From the NCBI GenBank assembly GCA_024180945.1, contig JAKSGN010000038.1, positions 1,426,001-1,490,000 on the forward strand: a DNA stretch of 64,000 bases. Reading direction: 5' to 3'. Source of the DNA: Macrophomina tecta (Eukaryota; Ascomycota; Dothideomycetes; Botryosphaeriales; Botryosphaeriaceae). The position numbers and the translations under genes were made by a program. Position 1 is the first letter of the stretch, and each line of letters begins with the position of its first letter. Below, in pieces: positions 33,310-43,963 of this stretch. The notes below the pieces were generated by a model. It was not told the origin of the DNA. It saw only the letters and a list, made by a program, of their open reading frames with translations, and ran no database searches.

Positions 33310-34251
33310 TGGGCCTACAGCTGGGTCAGCGGTAGCGGCATCGGCATGGGCATGGGGCTTTTGGTGAGGTGGGAGATGCGGAAAACAGGAGACAAGGCGA
33401 CGATGGCAGGCAGAAGGAAGTATATGGACCGTGTACAGACAGCGGCCCCCAAATTTAGTGATGCTCGAGCGGGCGGGGGCCCCTGCAGCTGCATATCGCG
33501 GAGTTTCGGTTTAGCGCGCGCGCCTACAGCTGCTGCGCCGCGCGCAGGGCGGGTGCAAAAATGGACACAGACGTGTCGGGTGGGGAGTTTTGCGCACAGC
33601 GCAGCCTGTTTTCTCGAATGATGAAGTATCCTTCCGGCAGGCTACGTTGGATGGTTGAGCTGCTGTAGCACTCGACAGCATCCTGCACGATGACGCGCGA
33701 CGACCAGCTCGGAAGGATCCAGGAGTTGGCCTGCCGGAGTCGGCATCAAGAGAGCACCGCGCTCTTGCATACGCGCTGCAGGACGAGGAAACCGGGGTCG
33801 AAGGCGCAGCCGCCGGAGGGTGGCGTGGTGGGGGCGGAAACGCGGTCAACCGCCAATGCGAACACAAGGCGGAAGCGAGAGGCGCGATAGTGGTGTTGTT
33901 GGCCGTGGCACAAAGCTGCTTCGTGCAAACTATGCAGCTGCGTCGGAGCGAGCGGCGTGCGGTGACATCAATGAGTGGTGATGTGATACGGCGATGGAGG
34001 GAGGAGGAGGTGAGAGATAGTTGATGCGCGATGATTGGCTCGCAGCATGCACAGTCCCCGGAACAGCCAAACCCGAAGCTCACCCCCAACCTCGAACGTA
34101 GCAACAAGTGAACGAAAAAAAAACAACGGTCACGCCAACTCACTCCACTGGAAGTCGTGGCCGAGCCGCCCGATCTAATCCAGCAAACGAGGCCAACTAA
34201 CGCCGGAACAGACTCCTGGTGCTTAACCAAAAAAAAAAAAAAAAAAAAAAA
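33310..34251. other. Intergenic region with 23-base A-tract
   Basis: The region lies between the kelch-type gene start and the end of the NmrA-like pseudogene. It includes an uninterrupted run of about 23 A on the plus strand at 34229-34251. No intact gene was recognised. Confidence 0.5.
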
Positions 34252-35105
34252 ACACGCAATTGGTGATTCTACTACGCATCTCGAGGCCTTCTACATGTGT
34301 ACCGATAGCAACCAGTAGCGACCAGACGCGTTCCAAGCTTGGAAACCCGACCGGCATCTACTCCAGGTCGTCGTGGGCGTTGCTGACCACGAAGTTCCTC
34401 TTGCCTTCAACCACCTCTCTCACCGTCTGCTCCAGATCGAACCCAAACCACCCCTGCCACAGGCCTCAGTCGAAGAAGGCCCCCGTGATGACCGCGGTCC
34501 ACTCCAGCCCCTCGTCTTCCTTGCCGCGCAGGTACTCGACCACCTCGCGCTTCGCCCGCACGAACGGCGCGCGCGCGACGACGACCTCGTCGTTGGACGT
34601 GTCGACGCCGAATTCGGACGGGATGAAGCGGCGCACGCCGGCGGCGGCCGCGGCGTCGATGGCAAGCTTCTGCGTCGTGGTGTAGGCGGTGTGGCCCAGC
34701 AGCGAGACGACAGCGTCTTGCTTGGCGAGCGCGGCGCGGAGGGAGGCCGGGGAGGTGTAATCGGCTCTGATGACGGTGGTGCCGGGGCTGCGGGCGGTGG
34801 TGGTCGTGAGAAAAAGAAAAAAAAAAAAAGAAAAGAGAGCAAATCGGTCGAAGCACAGTCCGGTGAGGTGTGGTGTGACAAGAGGAAGTGTTTTAGGAGG
34901 GCGGTGAATCTGGGCTTATGGGAAAGTGGCCTTCGAGTCGACGCGGCTGATGACTGTGACGTTGAGCTGGGAGGCGAGGAGCTCTTTCAGGACGAAAGGG
35001 CCTGAGAATGCCGCTGGCCTGTTGAAGTGTAAGTGTTGGGTTTAGCTAAAAGCTGAGGGGACTGACCCCGAGGAGGGCGACATTCTTGATTGGAGAAGAG
35101 GCCAT
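34252..35105 (-). pseudogene. Decayed NmrA-like/isoflavone-reductase-family gene
   Basis: From ATG 35105, exon 1 reads MASSPIKNVALLG, the start of an NAD(P)-binding NmrA-like protein, followed by a normal 48-nt intron (35019-35066). Exon 2 resumes with ASG, but one extra base near 35004 shifts the frame before GPFVLKELLASQLNVTVI. The second intron (34788-34919) keeps its acceptor but its donor reads AT instead of GT. Exon 3 is well preserved (VIRADYTSPASLRAALAKQD, RRFIPSEFGVDTSNDE, EWTAVITGAFFD) until TGA at 34466-34468, where the family usually has Trp-Gly. A second stop, TAG, lies at 34358-34360, and family-like sequence continues to the A-tract (SLERVWSLLVAIGTHVE). Four independent defects make a working product unlikely. 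Intact relatives are NAD(P)H-dependent oxidoreductases or redox-sensing regulators. Confidence 0.85.
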
Positions 35106-35791
35106 ATGAGGAGGGTTGAAAGTATATCTCGCAATGGATGATCCAAGCCAGTCTCGAATCACTGCTACGACATACCCTCAAATGCGACTGAACGAGAACG
35201 GGGTTTACCCCAGAAACTCCCAGTTCGGAAACTACCGGTAGACAGTTGTTGCACGGTCATGCAAACAACATGCAGATCTTCTTTTCCAACAACTGCAACA
35301 GGCCGACGTCTTCTTACACACATGACCGGCGTAGGCAATTCTTCGGCACAAGAGCACGCAGTCCATGCGAGGAAGTACGGCCCGAGGTGGGGGATATAGC
35401 CCGGGTCAACACAAGCATCAAGATCGCACCGATTTTCACTAGATTGAGTTAAAAAGGTACCAGACCCAGGCGGAACGATTCTAGATATTCCTTTGCTTTC
35501 CGACTGTTACCGCTCGTAAGCGAGCGTTTCCTGCAGCTCCACTCAACATCCAAGATAAATGTGTCAGGAATGTCAGAGCGCGCGGGTTGCCTTCCGCTGC
35601 ACATGCCATCCACGCCATATTCAGTAAGAAATGCCGAGGCATGCGCAATTCCCCTGTATTAAGAATTCCTTATGCGCGGACGCACCGTCAATTGTCTTGT
35701 GATTTTTCATCGTGTGCTCTATACCGTACATCTAAAAATACTAAAAGAAGCAAGAGGTATCTCAAAGAAGAACTTGCAAACGCAAACCCAC
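35106..35791. other. Intergenic region
   Basis: About 690 bases between the pseudogene start and the stop of the GMC oxidoreductase gene, both on the minus strand. Nothing gene-like was found. Confidence 0.5.
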
Positions 35792-37536
35792 TCACAACCC
35801 CCTAATCAGCTCACTCGCCCGCTCCGCCGCGACCATGATTCCAAACTGTGGATTCACCGTCAACGGCGCCACAATACTCGCATCCACCACATGCACATTC
35901 TCCGTCCCCTTCACCTGCGCATTTCCGTCCACACACTCCCCAATTCTGCACGAACTGCTCCAATGATTCACCATACCCCTCGCATAGTCACTTGGCGTAG
36001 TAATGTACGTCTTGATCTCGTCCTTGGACGCATTTCTCGCAATGTTCTTCGGCTCCAATCCGCCCGCAGGCAACTTGTCGAAGATATCTCTGATGAACGT
36101 CGCGATGTCATCGGCATCGCGGTTCGCAGGGTCGCTGTAGTACACGTCGTCACTGGGGCCGGCGATGAACTTGTCGTCGAGGACGACGCGGCCGGCGGAG
36201 AGCAGACCTGAAGTCCCGTAGATGTTGAGTGTGATGGTGTTTTCGGACGTGTAGTGGCTATAGCCTGCCGAGTCAATAGTACCCTGCACACCCGTCGGCG
36301 GCGTGCCGTCGGTATGGTTGATGTAGGTCCAGAAAACAGAAGTCTGCGACGCGAATGCGTACGGGCCGGAGCGGTGGTTGAGGTATAGCTGCTTGTCCGA
36401 CTCGGGCGGAGCGTCGTAGCTGTACGTGTACGACGAGACGGACGGGCTCTCGAGCTCGATGAAGGTGTTCGGGTTGTCGAAGAGGCCGGCGCCGACGGCG
36501 GTGTTGTTGATCCAGGCGGACGGAGAGGCGTTCTCACCGAGGATGCCGCCTGCAGCGAGGCGCGTGAGCGTGGAAGGCTCTCCGATGCCCGAGTACATGA
36601 GGATCTGGGGCGACTGGATGGCGCCGCCGCTGAGGACGACGCGGCCGGCGGCGGAGAGCTTGATGCTCGTCTCGGCACCATCGACGGTGGCAACAACGCC
36701 GGTGGCCTTGCCGCCGGTTCGGGCGATGCGCTGGACACGGACGCCGCTCCGGAGCTGGAAGTTGGGGCGGCTCAGCGCCGACTGCAGGTACGTGGTGACG
36801 GGCCCGCCGCGCTGGCCGTTGGCGTAGTCGTAAGATGGGCGGCCGAAGACGCGGTACTTGGTGTCCGCAGCGTCATTGATGACGACGTCCGAGTAGCCGG
36901 CTCCATTGACGAGCCAGTCTTTTGCGGCTTCGTAGCCGCTCTGCAGGTAGTACTTGCCGTCCATTGCATACTTCTCAACCGAAGGCTGCCTCTCGTACAG
37001 CCTCTTGGTTGCTGCCTGTATATCTGCGCTCTTCCAGCCATCAGGGTGAAACTCATCCCAATCAGCGGCCGGGGGCTGGAAGTAAAGTCCTGCGTTGATG
37101 GCCGAAGAGCCACCAATTGTGCATCCGCCATAGGCATTGGTCCGGCTACCGCAAACGAGGTCACCCCCATCCGCGAAGATGCTCTTGTCTGGCCGCTGTC
37201 AGCACCGGCGTCCCGTGAGACAGCATCATCCGATGGAAACTTACAGAGACCAGGCACATCCACACGGCTCAGGTTGGTGCCGCTCAACCAGTCGGGCCTG
37301 TCGGTGCCGCCAACAATGCCGTAAGACTTGCCTCCGTCTTCCAGGAGCAGAGTCTTCTTGCCGGCCTCACTGAGACGATCAGCGACGATTATTCCGGCAG
37401 GTCCGGCGCCGACGACAATGGCATCCCACTCCTGCTTCGTCCAATCGCCAGCAGTGGCGGAGAGGTCCAGCAAAGGCGCAGCGACGGAGAGGGAGGAGAT
37501 GAAGCCGATGACGACGGCTGTGGTTTGTGACCTCAT
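35792..37536 (-). CDS. Secreted GMC flavoprotein, cellobiose dehydrogenase-like domain
   Basis: Exons 37245-37536 and 35792-37188 give 562 residues; the 56-nt intron is GTAAGT to GCCAG. A signal peptide (MRSQTTAVVIGFISSLSVA) precedes the FAD-binding site WDAIVVGAGPAGIIVADRL and LLLEDGG. Next come GGCTIGGSSAINAGLYFQPP, GPVTTYLQSALSRPNFQL, and the GMC signature GGAIQSPQILMYSGIG. Near the end, NHWSSSCRIG supplies the likely catalytic His, and TVNPQFGIMVAAERA the paired Asn. The pattern follows the dehydrogenase domain of cellobiose dehydrogenase (CAZy AA3) more closely than glucose or aryl-alcohol oxidases, but no haem-binding cytochrome domain precedes it. It probably oxidises a sugar or oligosaccharide outside the cell; substrate and electron acceptor are open. 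Confidence 0.9.
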
Positions 37537-39437
37537 AGCGCAGAGGAGACGGAAACGAACGACTTGGGATCAAGGAAATAAATTGATAATATCAGACGCC
37601 GGGAGGCTGATGAGGGGCTGCAGGATCCGGGATCGAGCGGATCTCATATAGGGTTGGAAAACAAGGCCGCTCTCGTTCTCGAAGGCAAGAGAGACACACA
37701 GGTTCCACCCGGTACGAAGAGGAGCTGACGGTACAAGGTGCTGATGTGGTGTAGCATCGTATTCGGCGGGGTGCGTCTACCGCCAAGCGCAGTGGATGAC
37801 CAGCACTCCGACGGAAGGACCAGGGATCTGCTCTTGGTACGGGCAGCAACTGCCTGCCTTAAACTTTGGCGCCGGTCGCCTTAGCCATGCTCGCCATTGG
37901 CCGCACCGAGCCTCGCCCAAGACCGGTGCGAGCGTCGGGCCGTGGCGATGGTCGGACAGGGTGCGACGGTGATGTCAGTCACGAGCGGCGAAGGTTGAGT
38001 CTCGCTGTCATTGTTGGCGGCGCGCGCCCACCGCGGTAGAGCAGAAAGCCAGGGGCGATAGTAGCTAGTGGGAGGTACTTTTGGCTCCGACGTTGAGAAA
38101 GAGAGAGAGGGAGGCCCTCCGTCGACTCCGGACGTCAAGGATCCCATCCCAAAACCGGGCCGAGTGCACAGCCAATACGATCACCCGGACCGTCTATCGA
38201 CCAAACCGAAATCCCCTGGCCGGCCGCAGTCCCGTCCCGCCACCAACCTAAATTCGAGCAGAACGGAAAAAGTGGGAAAGAGCGCCGGCCCATTCCCGAG
38301 ACAGAAAGGCACGAAGCAATGCACGTTCCGCTGCGCCAATTGGATCAAGCTTTCGGAAGTCCTGCAGCTTGCAGCACCTCTTCTCTCGTTCCGTCCGTCC
38401 ATCATCATTAATCAGCCAGCCCTAAGAGAAGCGTTGCCCCGCTTTCCGGGACCGTGAGATTGCATGCATACCTCTTTCGCTCTTGCTCTGTTCAACGTGA
38501 ACAGGGATTCTGCGCGTTGCGCGGTTTTCTTGGCATGCTGTTGCTGCGATCAGCCCGGATGAGTCCTATCTTTCCGCATGCAAAGGCTGCTTCTCGCCGT
38601 TCAGATACCACTTTCAATGCTCTTTTTCTTTTCTGCTCCAGCTGCCAATCCTTCTACTCTCTCCTATCCTCCTCCTCTCATCCGTAAAGCTCCCCTCCCG
38701 ACCTATCCTTTCGCCCCACCCACAAGACACACCGCATCCGAGCACGTCTCAGCATGTGCCACAACACTCAATCGCCCGTGCCTGGGTGCTGAACAAAAGT
38801 GAGGTCCGAGAAACGCTCTGTTACGTCAACCAACCTGGTCCCTGCAAGAGCAAAAACAAAGGGCCGGTGTAGGGCTGAGATACGCTCGGCCGATGCGTGA
38901 CTCGTCTTGCAGATCGTAACGACCAGCCTCGAATAGACTTTCGCAACAAATCATGCTTCTTTTTCTTCCCTTCCTAAACCGTCATCACCATCTGTAGCTC
39001 TTGGTGAAATTCTTTCGTTTTTGATTGTGTTCGTTTGTCTTTCCTTGATTACATTATTTTCTCCTCACCCGTCGAGCTGAATACAGGCGGATACTCTCAT
39101 CCTCGAATTGAGGTCTTTGGAGAGGCGACAATAAAAAAGCGAAGCCTCGAGTCCGTGTGGTATTTCCGTCGCTTAAGCCGATGCGAAATTTGAAAGGACG
39201 CTCCCAGAAGGATACAAGACATTACCGACGTAGGAGGTCCCCTACGCCAAACTCGCCAGGGTTTCATCATCATCATGCTCTCTTGTCGAATCCGCTGACT
39301 CTATGAATATGCTGAAAAGGATCATGCCGCATTCCGCGCCTAGGTAGAAGAGCAGAGTTGGCACCCCCGAAGGATGACCGAGTAGTAAAGATAAAAGCAA
39401 GAAGAGGCGAATGCAAACCAAGTCTTCAACCATGGTT
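37537..39437. other. 1.9-kb intergenic region
   Basis: Between the GMC gene start and the methyltransferase stop. The left part should hold the GMC promoter. Composition is mixed with pyrimidine-rich stretches near 38600-38700. No gene was recognised. Confidence 0.5.
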
Positions 39438-40687
39438 TCACGGCGTCGCCGGCCGCTGTCCATATACCGCGTGTAGCGTGAAGTATGCATGGACTTTCGG
39501 ATTCCTTAGGGCCTTTCTCGCGTCGGCGCAGAAGACCTCAGCCTCCGCCCTGCTCCAACCCAAACCCTTCGTCAACGGGCCATTCACTGCCATGTTGAAG
39601 GCGTCCATCACCGCGGCCTGCATGTACAGCCCCGCTGTTCTCAGCAAGGAGTGCTTGGCCCAGCCACCCAAGGGCAACTTTATGGTGTGTTCGACAACGT
39701 TGGCGAAGCCGGCCTCTCGAAGCTTCCCTGCGACACTACGGGCTACATTATAATCACTGCCGAAAGCCGCAAGGCCATCACGGACAGCGTCTGTGTACTG
39801 CTTGAAGGGCCAATCGGGCGGCATAGTACCATCATCACTCTGCGGGAAAAAATCGATCTCCTGCAGTTCGATATACGCGCCGGGCTTGAGCCAGTCGTAC
39901 GCGCTGGCCAACACGCGCGGCCAGTTACGGATCGCCGGCGCCATGGCTCGCAAGTGGATGAAGTCGAAAGGTGAGCCATAGAGCCAATCGCTCTCGATAT
40001 CGTCGACCATGAAGCGGACTACATGGATAACTCTGCTGTCAGCACGGCGCCCACCCCTTTCGCAGCGGCCGCGGACCGCAAATCAGGAACATCTCTTACC
40101 ATTGGGCGGCACGAAAGTTGGCTGAATGGGGCTCAGATCCACGCCAATGACCTCTGCCGACGGGTACATATCACCCATGTCGACGCACCAAATGCCGGTG
40201 CCAGTCCCCAAATCCAAGATCCTTCCAGGGCTCTCGCCAATGGGGGCGAAGTGCAGCTTATCCCCACACACCGCCACCGTCATTGCATGCTTCATGTCCT
40301 CGCGGTCCTGCTCCGCATCGTCGTTTGGAAATACGTCTGCTCTCTGTGTCAGCCACGGTCACCCCAAATTTACCTCACGGGGGGGCGAGCGTTGAGGGGT
40401 GCCGAGGTTGGGCAGGTTTACATACAACGCCCCTCGCAGTAGCTGTGGTATCGCCGGCCGTTTTCAAAGACGTAATCGCGCACCGAAGACGAGACCGAAG
40501 TCGTGACGGAGCCGCCATCGTCCGATGAGTAACCCGACTCCGGCTCCGAGATGACGTCGTCGCCCTGGTCCGCGACGTCGATGTGAGTGCGCGCCTGCTC
40601 CGCGGCCGCAGCGACTTCTTCCAATGTGGGTTGGTTTACTGCGTGGGGCGAAGAGGACAGGTGGGAGCGCGGCGACGAGGCGACCAT
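39438..40687 (-). CDS. TAM/LaeA-type SAM-dependent methyltransferase
   Basis: Exons 40426-40687, 40100-40336 and 39438-40018 give 359 residues; introns of 89 and 81 nt have GTATGT and GTAAGA donors and CTGAC branch sites. The N-terminus (1-70) is Ser/Asp-rich and disordered. RxYHSY and YVFPND, typical of fungal TAM-domain methyltransferases, span the first intron. Motif I is ILDLGTGTGIW (127-137); EVIGVDLSPIQP carries the acidic residue that binds the SAM ribose. FDFIHLRAM, WLKPGAYIELQEIDFFP and WPFKQYTDAV follow as in UMTA/LaeA-like proteins. LaeA itself controls secondary metabolism with velvet proteins, but most paralogues act on unknown substrates, so only the family is claimed. Confidence 0.9.
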
Positions 40688-41855
40688 GACGGGTGCGAGA
40701 GGAAAGGAGGAGGAGGAGAAAATCGCAAGAGGAGGGGGGAAAAAGAGGAACTGCGAGGCGGGAAAGGCAACGCAACGCAACACGGGGACACGACGCTGGA
40801 CCCGGGGACTCGGTGATCGTGCGCTCCCTTCACGCGGCAGCTGGGGCTTGTGAAACCTGGACAGGCTGCTGGAAGGGAAATTGGCGCAGTCGCCGTCGCT
40901 GGGTAGGGCGAGCGTGAGCTTGTGCGCGCGCAGGTAGTCGGCGAGGCAGCGGGGTCCTCGGGGGTGAAGGCAGAGGCAGAAGAAGCGCGCGACTGCCGGC
41001 GCTCAGATCTCGGGAGTTTGGCGCTGCAAGTCGCAGATGCGGGCGGCCGCGGTGGGTGGGTTTATGGTCATAGGCGGCGGCGGCTGCTTGGAAGTGGAGC
41101 ACCGCCGCAGCGAGCGGCGCGACGGGACTCGAGTCGCTGGCTGCAGCTGTGTGTTCTTTTTTCCCCTTTGGCCTCTCGCCAGCGCTGTGGGGTGAATGGG
41201 AGCCGGGGTGCTGCAGGTGGATGCACACGAAAAGCGCGTTGCCAGTCTTTCGCGTGGCCGGTGGAGCTGAGCGACGCTTCCCCGGCTGGCGGTTGCCGTT
41301 TCCTCTCCTGGGCGCCCTTGCGCGCATCGGCCCGCGCCTTCTCTGGGCAGCTCAGCCGTTGCTACCAGGCGCCTGTCGTGCCTGTCAGCCTGCGCCTAAG
41401 CGATGGAGATGGCCGCTCACTCGCTTGCTGCCATGGTGGGACCGCGCGTCTCGTGTGGGTGGCCGCTAAGTGCGGCTGCGCACAGCATCGGACAGGGCGA
41501 GAACCTGGCAACTCAAAGGAATTCGTGTGTGCATTGCTCATTGAAAAACACCTGTGCCGTCCATGGCCAATCGCTGTGCGTGCAACGCCGATGAAGAAAA
41601 ATCGGGCGCGCCCGCCCTCATTAACTCTCCCGCCCCCCCTGCCCGTCACGCACGCCGCTCCCTGATCACCCACGTTTTGATGATCACTTCGGATCTCCAG
41701 CCAGCCCAGCTTCCGACAGCCACATCATGCGCACCCGTAACCCCTCTGATCTTTGTCCCCCGCCGCCTTGGCATCTCCGACTTTACCCCGCGAGACGCTT
41801 CTCTCTGCTACCCGCCCACTCGTTCGCGCATTCCGCCCGTCTGTCCCCATCAAGG
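40688..41855. other. GC-rich intergenic region
   Basis: About 1.2 kb between the methyltransferase start and the aquaporin stop. Strong GC bias leaves several long stop-free frames on both strands (for example 40922-41665), but they lack family resemblance and overlap one another. The left end should hold the methyltransferase promoter. Confidence 0.5.
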
Positions 41856-43963
41856 TCACTCGCGCATGTCCTGCATCGACGCGCGCGGCGATCCCCTGTG
41901 CGGCGGAGGCACGTACGGCACTCTGACCGGGCTGTGGAGCTCGCTGGCCGACGCGACCGTCGACAGATCGCCCCTCGGCCCAGGCCCGTACCCCTTCTCC
42001 GCGTCGCCGATGTCCGCGCCGCGCTGCCCGCCCATCGAGCCGCGGCCCTCAGGGAGATAGAAGCCGTGGTCGCCGAGTTGCGGCGTGCGGTCGCCGCTGT
42101 CCGGCTGCATCATCATCATCATCGCTTGTTGCTGCTGCTGTCCCTGCGTCTGCTGCTGCACCCCGAGCGACGACAGGATCTTGGCTGTCATCTCGCGCTG
42201 CTTCTCGCGCACCGCGTGGTTGGGGTTTTTGGTCGGGTCGTTGAGGTCGTCGCCGTCCTGGCCTGGGTTGGCCATCTCGTACTCGAGGATCTTGATGAAC
42301 TTGTAGAAGCCGATGGCGAAGAGGCACCCAATGCCCGGCCCGACCCAGTAGATCCAGTGCGTGCTGTCATACGTGTTGGTGACGATGCAGGGCCCCAGAC
42401 TGCGTGCGGGGTTGAGCGAGCCGCCGGTGTAGTAGACGCCGCAGAGCTCTGCGATGAAGAGGGCGAGGCCGATGCCCACTGGGGCGATGAAGGTGGCCTT
42501 GTGCTTCTCTTTCGCCAGCATCAGGATGCTGCATGGCTATGTCAATGCTTTTCACCTGATGTTGGTGGCCATGGACTTACGTGAAGACTAGCTCGGCGGT
42601 CATGAAAGCCTCCATGAAGAGACCCTGAGCGATGGAAGTGCCATCACTGAGCGTCGTGCGGACGTTCAGCGGGGTGGGGAAGATAGCCAGCACGAGCGCC
42701 GAAGCCGTGATGCTGCCGGCAATTTGCGCGAAGAAGAGGCAGACCGAACGCCATGCTCCGACAGCGCCTGTTGCGAACAGTGCCAGGGTGACCTGTAGAG
42801 TTACGTGGTCAGTATTACAGAGGCGCAGATGGGAGGGAGCCGACTCACAGCTGGGTTGAACAGACCACCGGAGATACGGAAGAAGACCCACACGTTGACC
42901 ATTAATGAGAACCCAAAGCAAAGAGAGATATAAAGCATGACAGCAGGATCGAATCCAGTGGTTGCATTGGTTGTCGTTGCCTCAGACGGCGTAGCACTCT
43001 TCGCATTGGCCACCTGAGTGCCTGCGAAGGCGAAGAATAAGAACATGGTTGTTCCGACCCACTCACCAAGAGCAGCTACAAAAGGTTGATAAGCCTTGGA
43101 CGAGACGTTACCATAGGGCTGCACTTACCGACAAAGTGGTTCTTGACATCACTGTTCATCCACATCGTCCACGGAAGTCTCAATGCCAGGAGCTCGCTCT
43201 CGCGGTCCCTCCCGTAAGGTTTCTCGCCATCGGATGGAGAAGCGTAGTACTTGCTCGCGGCCATGGCAGCCATGTCTCCATAGCTGAACGCCGTGTCCCT
43301 GTCCCACGTGCTCCTCCAGGAACTCCTTCCATGGAATGACGGCCTGGCACTGTTCGCAATGCTCTCCGCCTTCGTCTTCTTGGCCTGCTCCTTGAGGTCG
43401 TAGAAGGATAACGGCCTGCCCTTGTTGCTGATGAACTGGGACAGGTTTGGCTCCGGGGACTCAAAGGCGGGACTTCCTTGCATCGAAGTGCGGAATGCAT
43501 CTCTGCTCGACTCCGCGGGATGGATAGATGCCATTGCCGAGTTTGACCTCGCCCTGCCGGAGGCCGGCATACCCCCTTCTAAACCCGTCTGCGGTCTGTC
43601 GAAGGCCACTGGAGCTCCCTCGCCTGTGTGGTCCACGAATGGGAAGTCGTGAATGCTCGTTGGCCGGATGGAGTTTCGGCGATTCTTGCCGAGAAGCGGA
43701 GTTCTGTCTTTACTCTTCTCCGGAGTGTGTTCGCCGTCTTGGTCGATTGAAGGTCGGAAAGTTGCCCTCGATTGTGAAGTAGGGGTGGTGGCCTTTGGCT
43801 GTTGAATTGACGAAGCCGGAGTGCCGAGCACTGGCCGTTCGTACGAATGTGCTGCTGGAGATGGAGTAGCTCCAGGAGTAGCTGGATTGGAATTCAAAGC
43901 CTCAATGCGAGCTTTCGCTGTGCGGACTGGTTCATATCCACTGCCGTCTCGAGCAGGAATCAT
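41856..43963 (-). CDS. Aquaporin with long N-terminal cytosolic domain
   Basis: Exons 43129-43963, 42849-43075, 42581-42792 and 41856-42528 give 648 residues; introns are 53, 56 and 52 nt. Residues 1-275 are a hydrophilic, Ser/Pro/Arg-rich cytosolic domain. The six-helix MIP channel follows: EWVGTTMFLFFAFAGTQ, first NPA at 352-354 (GLFNPAV), VGIGLALFIAELCGVYYTGG, and second NPA at 464-466 followed by Arg467. Ser after that Arg (NPARS) rather than Asp (NPARD) favours a water-selective channel over a glycerol facilitator; this is family knowledge, not proof. The C-terminal tail (about 130 residues) has Gln and Met runs. Long N-termini of this kind occur in fungal aquaporins and may gate or sort the channel. 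The intron after the first NPA falls exactly at a codon boundary. Confidence 0.93.

Noticed and set aside
35101..35240. tRNA-like box near the pseudogene start
   Set aside because: A GATTCGAGAC string on the minus strand recalls a B box, but no A box or foldable cloverleaf surrounds it.
40922..41665. 247-codon frame upstream of the methyltransferase
   Set aside because: It lies in GC-rich promoter sequence; the product is Arg/Ala/Gly-rich without domain features.
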